From Bordetella genomosp. 13 (GTDB taxonomy: Bacteria > Pseudomonadota > Gammaproteobacteria > Burkholderiales > Burkholderiaceae_B), in the NCBI RefSeq assembly GCF_002119665.1, contig NZ_CP021111.1, positions 806,001 to 870,000 of the forward strand: a stretch of DNA of 64,000 bases. The letters are read 5' to 3'. Made by a program: the position numbers and the translations under genes. Numbering within the stretch: the stretch's first letter is position 1; each line of letters starts with the position of its first letter. Positions 60,263-64,000 of the stretch are shown here, in pieces. Under the pieces are notes generated by a model, which had not been told where the DNA came from, did no database searches, and saw nothing but the letters and a program-made list of their open reading frames with translations.

Positions 60263-63200
60263 GAAGGTTGTACGCCTGCCTGCGCTACTGCCTGGTCTGG
60301 GTGTTGCCCGGCATGCTGATGCTGCTGGTAGCGGCTTTGGGGTTCGCGCTGTGGCTGCTGGGCACGCCCAGCGGCACGAGGGTGCTGCTGACCACCGCGG
60401 TGGCCCAGCTGGACGGCGAAATCGAGGGCGTGCAGGGCAGCTTGATGAAAGGGCTGCAGGTCGGGCGCCTGCGCGTGGCCCTGCCGGGCACCGAGGTCGA
60501 GCTGCACGCGCTGCGCCTGGACATGGACTGGCCCGAACTGGCGCATCGCAAGGTGCACGTGCGCGAACTGGCCGCCGACGCCGTGCGCGTGGCCCTGACG
60601 ACGCAGTCCGAAGAGCCGCAACCGCCGGGAGAGCCGCTTACCGAACTGGCCGTCCCCGTGGAGATCGAGCTGGACCGGCTTGCCGTAGGCGCGTTCTCCC
60701 TGACTCAGGATGGACAGCCGCTGCCGGTATCGCTGGGCAACCTGCAGGCCAGCCTGGCGGGCGGAGCGCGCGGCGCGCAGCTGCGCATCGATAGCTTGCG
60801 CGTGGGTCATGAGCTGGGTACGGCCGACGTGCGCGGCACGGCGGACGTGACGCAACTGGCCGAGCCCTGGCCATTTCGCGCGCAGCTGGTCGTGGATGCG
60901 CTGGGAGCAGGACCGGATTCGCCGCTGTGCGTGAATGAGATGTTGGCGCGCAATGGCATGGGCGAGGCGCCGGCCGAGCCCGCCAAAAAGAGGCCTGGCA
61001 AGGGCTCGGCGGCGTCCGGCAAGGCGGGGCAGAAGACCGGGGCGAGGACCAGGTCTGCATCTGAAACCGCTGCGGCGTCGCCATCGGCCCAGCCCTCGGC
61101 GGCGCAGGCTGGGACGCAGGCGTCCGCCGCGTCCGCGTGCCCGGTGCAACTGCAAGCGGAAGCCTACGGCTCGCTCGATCAGGTTCATGCCGTCGTGCAA
61201 GGCAGCGGCGGGCGCGTGGCGCTGCTGGCCCAGGCCTGGCTGTCGCCGTCCGCGCCTTTCCCGGTGCGCAATGCCACGGTCGACGTGCAGCGCGACGGCA
61301 AGCCGGCCCTGGCCGCCGCGCTGGATTGGCAGCCGCTGCCCGGCCAGCCGGGCGTGGAACGCGTGCTGGCGCGCCTGCAGGCCGACCGCATGGAGTTGGG
61401 CGGCCTGCTGGGACCCGACATGCCGGGCGCGCTGTTGAGCGCGCACGCGGCCGTGGATGCCGAGGTCGCCAACATGACGACGCTGCGCCGCGCGAACGTC
61501 GAACTGACCATCAATCCGGAAAGCCGCTGGAACGGCCAGCCGCTGTCCGGCAAGGCCAGCGGCCGGCTGGATATCGACACCACGGGGGCCGCCGCCCCCG
61601 CTGCTTCGGCGCCTGCGGCAAGTCCATCGTCCGCCGCCGAAGCCGCGACGCCCGCGCTGCCGCCCAACGCGGCGCCGTCCGCAGCGGCTGAACAGGGCGC
61701 CGCAGGGCCTCATGTCGTACCGGCACCGGTATCGGCGCCAGCACCTGCTCAGCCGGCCGGCCTGCCCGCCGGCTGGCGCATCGACGGCGTGGACGTCGAT
61801 CTGCGCCTGGGCCCCAACCGCGTGCGCGCGCAGGGCCGCATGGGCCCCGACGACGGAGCGCTGTCACTGGACGCCGCAGCGCCCAGCCTGGCCGCATTCT
61901 GGCCGGGACTGCCTGGCGGCGCGAAGCTGCAGGGCAAGGTGGACGGCACGGTGTCCAGGCATCGCGCGACGGTCGAAGCCGCCTATACGCCTGCGGACAG
62001 CCGCGCGGGCCAGCTGGGCCGTGCGCCGGCCGAGGCTCGCCTGGCCGTGGAGGGCGGCTGGGGCGCCGCGGCGGCGTCCACCGACGGCAAGCCTGCCGGC
62101 GAGGCCGCGCTGACCGGCTGGCGCGGCACGCTGACCCGCATGACCGCATCCAGCGCCGGTTTCGGCGTGGCCATCGAGCGGCCCATGACGCTGGCGTATC
62201 TGCCGGGCGCCGCGGCGCCGGCCTGGCAGACGCAGGTGGGCGCCACGGTGCTGGCGCTCACGTTTCCGGACAAGCAGCGCATCGCGCTGGCGCACGCTGG
62301 CTCGCGCGCGGGCGCGGGTCGTTGGGAAACCGCCGGCCAGATCGACAATCTGGTCATCACGGCCAGCATGGTCCGCCAATTGCGCTACGCCCTCAATCCG
62401 CAAGCCAAGGACCTGGACGCCGAGCGCGCGGCCGGCCGCGTCAACGCCGCCGCCGGGGGGCCGCGCCGCATCGCGCTGGACGCCTCGTGGAACCTGCGGT
62501 TCGCCGGTGCGCTGGCGGGCAACGTGCGCGTGTCGCGCCGCGACGGCGACCTGCGCATTCCCGGCGACCCGCCCATTCCGCTGGGCCTGCGCCGGCTGGT
62601 GCTCGACGTCAACGCCACGCCCACCGGCGCATCCGCCAGCCGGCTGAACGCCACGCTGGACCTGCAGACCGAGAAGATGGGGGCGGTGCGAGGCCAGGCC
62701 AATGCCGTGCTGTCCGCCGCACAGGGCGGCGCGCTGGCCCTGGACCCGCGCCAGCCGATCCGCGCCAGCCTGGATGCCGACATCGACGATCTGGCGTGGG
62801 TCAGCCTGTTCACCGGCGATGCGCTGGAGGTGGGCGGCGAGATCGACGCCAGCCTGCAGGCGCAGGGCACGCTGGGCGGTGCATGGGCCGCCAGCGGCAC
62901 GGTGCGCGGCCAGAAGCTGCGTGTGGTGCGCGTGGATGACGGCGTGCGCCTGGTCGACGGCACGCTGGATGCGCGCCTGGATGGGGACCGCTTCATCCTG
63001 AACTCGCTGCGCTTTCCGGCCTCGCTGCGCGTGATGCCGGCCGAGTGGCGCACGCGCGAATGGATCACGACCAACCCGGATGCCAAGAACGGCTACGTCG
63101 AGGCCAGCGGCCAATGGCTGCTGACCGAATCGCGCGGCCAGGTGCGGGTGAAGCTGCATCGCTTCCCCGCGCTGCAGCGATCCGACCGCTACGCGATGGT

Positions 63201-64000
63201 GTCCGGCACCATGACGCTGGACGCCGCGCTGCCGCGCATCAGCCTCACCGGGGACCTGGTCGCCGACGCCGGCTGGTTCAGCCTGGAGATCCTGCAGGGC
63301 GTGCCCACGCTGGACGACGACGTGCGCGTGGTGCACGCCGGTGAAGAGGCGCAGCCGTCCGGCTCCGCCATGCAGATCGGCATGGACGTCAAGTTCGACA
63401 TGGGTCCGCGCTTTTACATCACCGGCATGGGGCTGGACGCCGGGCTGCTGGGCAACATCCGCGTGCAGATGGCCGAGGGCCGCCTGACGGGCATGGGCGC
63501 GCTGCGCACGCGCGGCGGCGGCATCGAGGCCTATGGCCAGAAGCTGCGGCTGCGCCGCGGCGTGTTGACCTTCCAGGGACGCCTGGACAATCCGCTGCTC
63601 GACATCGAGGCGCTGCGCACCGGCGAACAGGTCGAGGCCGGCGTGAGGGTGTCGGGTACCGCGCAGCGCCCGCGCATCGACCTCATTTCGTACCCCGACG
63701 TCAGCGACGTGGAGAAGATATCGTGGCTGGTCCTGGGCCGCGGTCCCGACGAGGGCGGCAGCGATGCGGCGCTGCTCGTGTCGGTGGGCACGGCGCTGCT
63801 GGGCGGGGGCCAGCCGTTCTACAAGCAGTTCGGCCTGGACGACGTCAGCGTGCGCACCGGCTCGCTGGGCAGTTCGGGCAGCCTGCTGCCCGACCGCACC
63901 GTGGCCGGCGACGTCAACCGCGACAGCGACAGCGACCTTGCCACGCAGTTCATCGTGGGCAGCAAGCGCTTCGCCAACGGCATCACCCTCAGCGTCGAAC
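60259..64000 (+). CDS. tamB: Translocation and assembly module protein TamB (partial, 3' end outside window)
   Basis: The frame is open to the right edge (1247 codons). It has an N-terminal signal-anchor helix (LPGMLMLLVAALGFALWLLG) and then a long beta-taco body typical of TamB. The end (VSVRTGSLGSSGSLL, FIVGSKRFANGITLSVE) is the conserved DUF490 C-terminal region, so only a few dozen residues are missing. A low-complexity Ala/Pro/Ser/Lys insert lies at about 230-295, with a second near 430-495. No ATG is available at the start; TTG 60259 overlaps the tamA stop, and TTG 60268 is also possible. TamB spans the periplasm as the partner of TamA. Confidence 0.92.
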   Translation, partial: MRRLYACLRYCLVWVLPGMLMLLVAALGFALWLLGTPSGTRVLLTTAVAQLDGEIEGVQGSLMKGLQVGRLRVALPGTEVELHALRLDMDWPELAHRKVHVRELAADAVRVALTTQSEEPQPPGEPLTELAVPVEIELDRLAVGAFSLTQDGQPLPVSLGNLQASLAGGARGAQLRIDSLRVGHELGTADVRGTADVTQLAEPWPFRAQLVVDALGAGPDSPLCVNEMLARNGMGEAPAEPAKKRPGKGSAASGKAGQKTGARTRSASETAAASPSAQPSAAQAGTQASAASACPVQLQAEAYGSLDQVHAVVQGSGGRVALLAQAWLSPSAPFPVRNATVDVQRDGKPALAAALDWQPLPGQPGVERVLARLQADRMELGGLLGPDMPGALLSAHAAVDAEVANMTTLRRANVELTINPESRWNGQPLSGKASGRLDIDTTGAAAPAASAPAASPSSAAEAATPALPPNAAPSAAAEQGAAGPHVVPAPVSAPAPAQPAGLPAGWRIDGVDVDLRLGPNRVRAQGRMGPDDGALSLDAAAPSLAAFWPGLPGGAKLQGKVDGTVSRHRATVEAAYTPADSRAGQLGRAPAEARLAVEGGWGAAAASTDGKPAGEAALTGWRGTLTRMTASSAGFGVAIERPMTLAYLPGAAAPAWQTQVGATVLALTFPDKQRIALAHAGSRAGAGRWETAGQIDNLVITASMVRQLRYALNPQAKDLDAERAAGRVNAAAGGPRRIALDASWNLRFAGALAGNVRVSRRDGDLRIPGDPPIPLGLRRLVLDVNATPTGASASRLNATLDLQTEKMGAVRGQANAVLSAAQGGALALDPRQPIRASLDADIDDLAWVSLFTGDALEVGGEIDASLQAQGTLGGAWAASGTVRGQKLRVVRVDDGVRLVDGTLDARLDGDRFILNSLRFPASLRVMPAEWRTREWITTNPDAKNGYVEASGQWLLTESRGQVRVKLHRFPALQRSDRYAMVSGTMTLDAALPRISLTGDLVADAGWFSLEILQGVPTLDDDVRVVHAGEEAQPSGSAMQIGMDVKFDMGPRFYITGMGLDAGLLGNIRVQMAEGRLTGMGALRTRGGGIEAYGQKLRLRRGVLTFQGRLDNPLLDIEALRTGEQVEAGVRVSGTAQRPRIDLISYPDVSDVEKISWLVLGRGPDEGGSDAALLVSVGTALLGGGQPFYKQFGLDDVSVRTGSLGSSGSLLPDRTVAGDVNRDSDSDLATQFIVGSKRFANGITLSVE

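Overview
The window is one contiguous piece of a high-GC betaproteobacterial chromosome. Gene content fits the Bordetella/Achromobacter branch of the Alcaligenaceae: a TctC/Bug-type solute receptor, tandem DUF4148 proteins, two META-domain lipoproteins next to a rhodanese and metG, and a tssA-B-C-hcp-tagJ-E-F-G-clpV / fha-tssQ / tssJ-K-L-M-tagF type VI secretion (T6SS) locus. This placement comes from gene families, not from a database match. I saw no rRNA, tRNA, insertion sequence or CRISPR array.

Layout. 1-7050: a partner-switching signalling set (membrane SpoIIE/PP2C phosphatase cut by the left edge, RsbW-like kinase, RsbV-like STAS antagonist), a transporter with an N-terminal sensor half fused to an MFS half, and alanine racemase. 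7287-14621: an orphan T6SS delivery cassette of VgrG, DUF2169 protein, PAAR-like DUF4150 protein, a toxin-like effector, two related putative immunity genes made of three copies of one unit, and a DUF4265 reading frame that looks frameshifted. 14773-19598: a four-gene catabolic-looking operon (two alpha/beta hydrolases, a Bug receptor, a deacetylase) divergent from a LysR regulator. 19851-23059: a pentapeptide-repeat protein and a TonB-dependent receptor. 23250-25852: two paralogous TetR regulators and three DUF4148 secreted proteins, with four matching 14-bp operator-like palindromes. 26176-27129: arginase.

27319-49833 is a complete structural T6SS locus. tssA to clpV run rightwards. fha/tagH and tssQ lie on the opposite strand, and tssJ, tssK, tssL (with OmpA domain), tssM and tagF run rightwards again. 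The last gene encodes a truncated, probably inactive kinase C-lobe joined to a membrane segment and a PEGA domain. No vgrG or PAAR gene lies inside this locus, so the cassette at 7.3-14.6 kb is the natural supplier of the spike and cargo.

49919-64000 is core-type sequence: a MerR-HTH/receiver regulator divergent from a diguanylate cyclase, two META lipoproteins, a TrhO-like rhodanese, metG, a small membrane protein, the Mrp/ApbC Fe-S carrier, and the tamA-tamB pair, with tamB cut by the right edge.

The most unusual points are the pseudokinase-PEGA protein, the triplicated immunity unit beside an unassigned DH-type toxin domain, the shared TetR operators in the DUF4148 region, the sensor-MFS fusion in the partner-switching locus, and a long inverted repeat in front of tssA.
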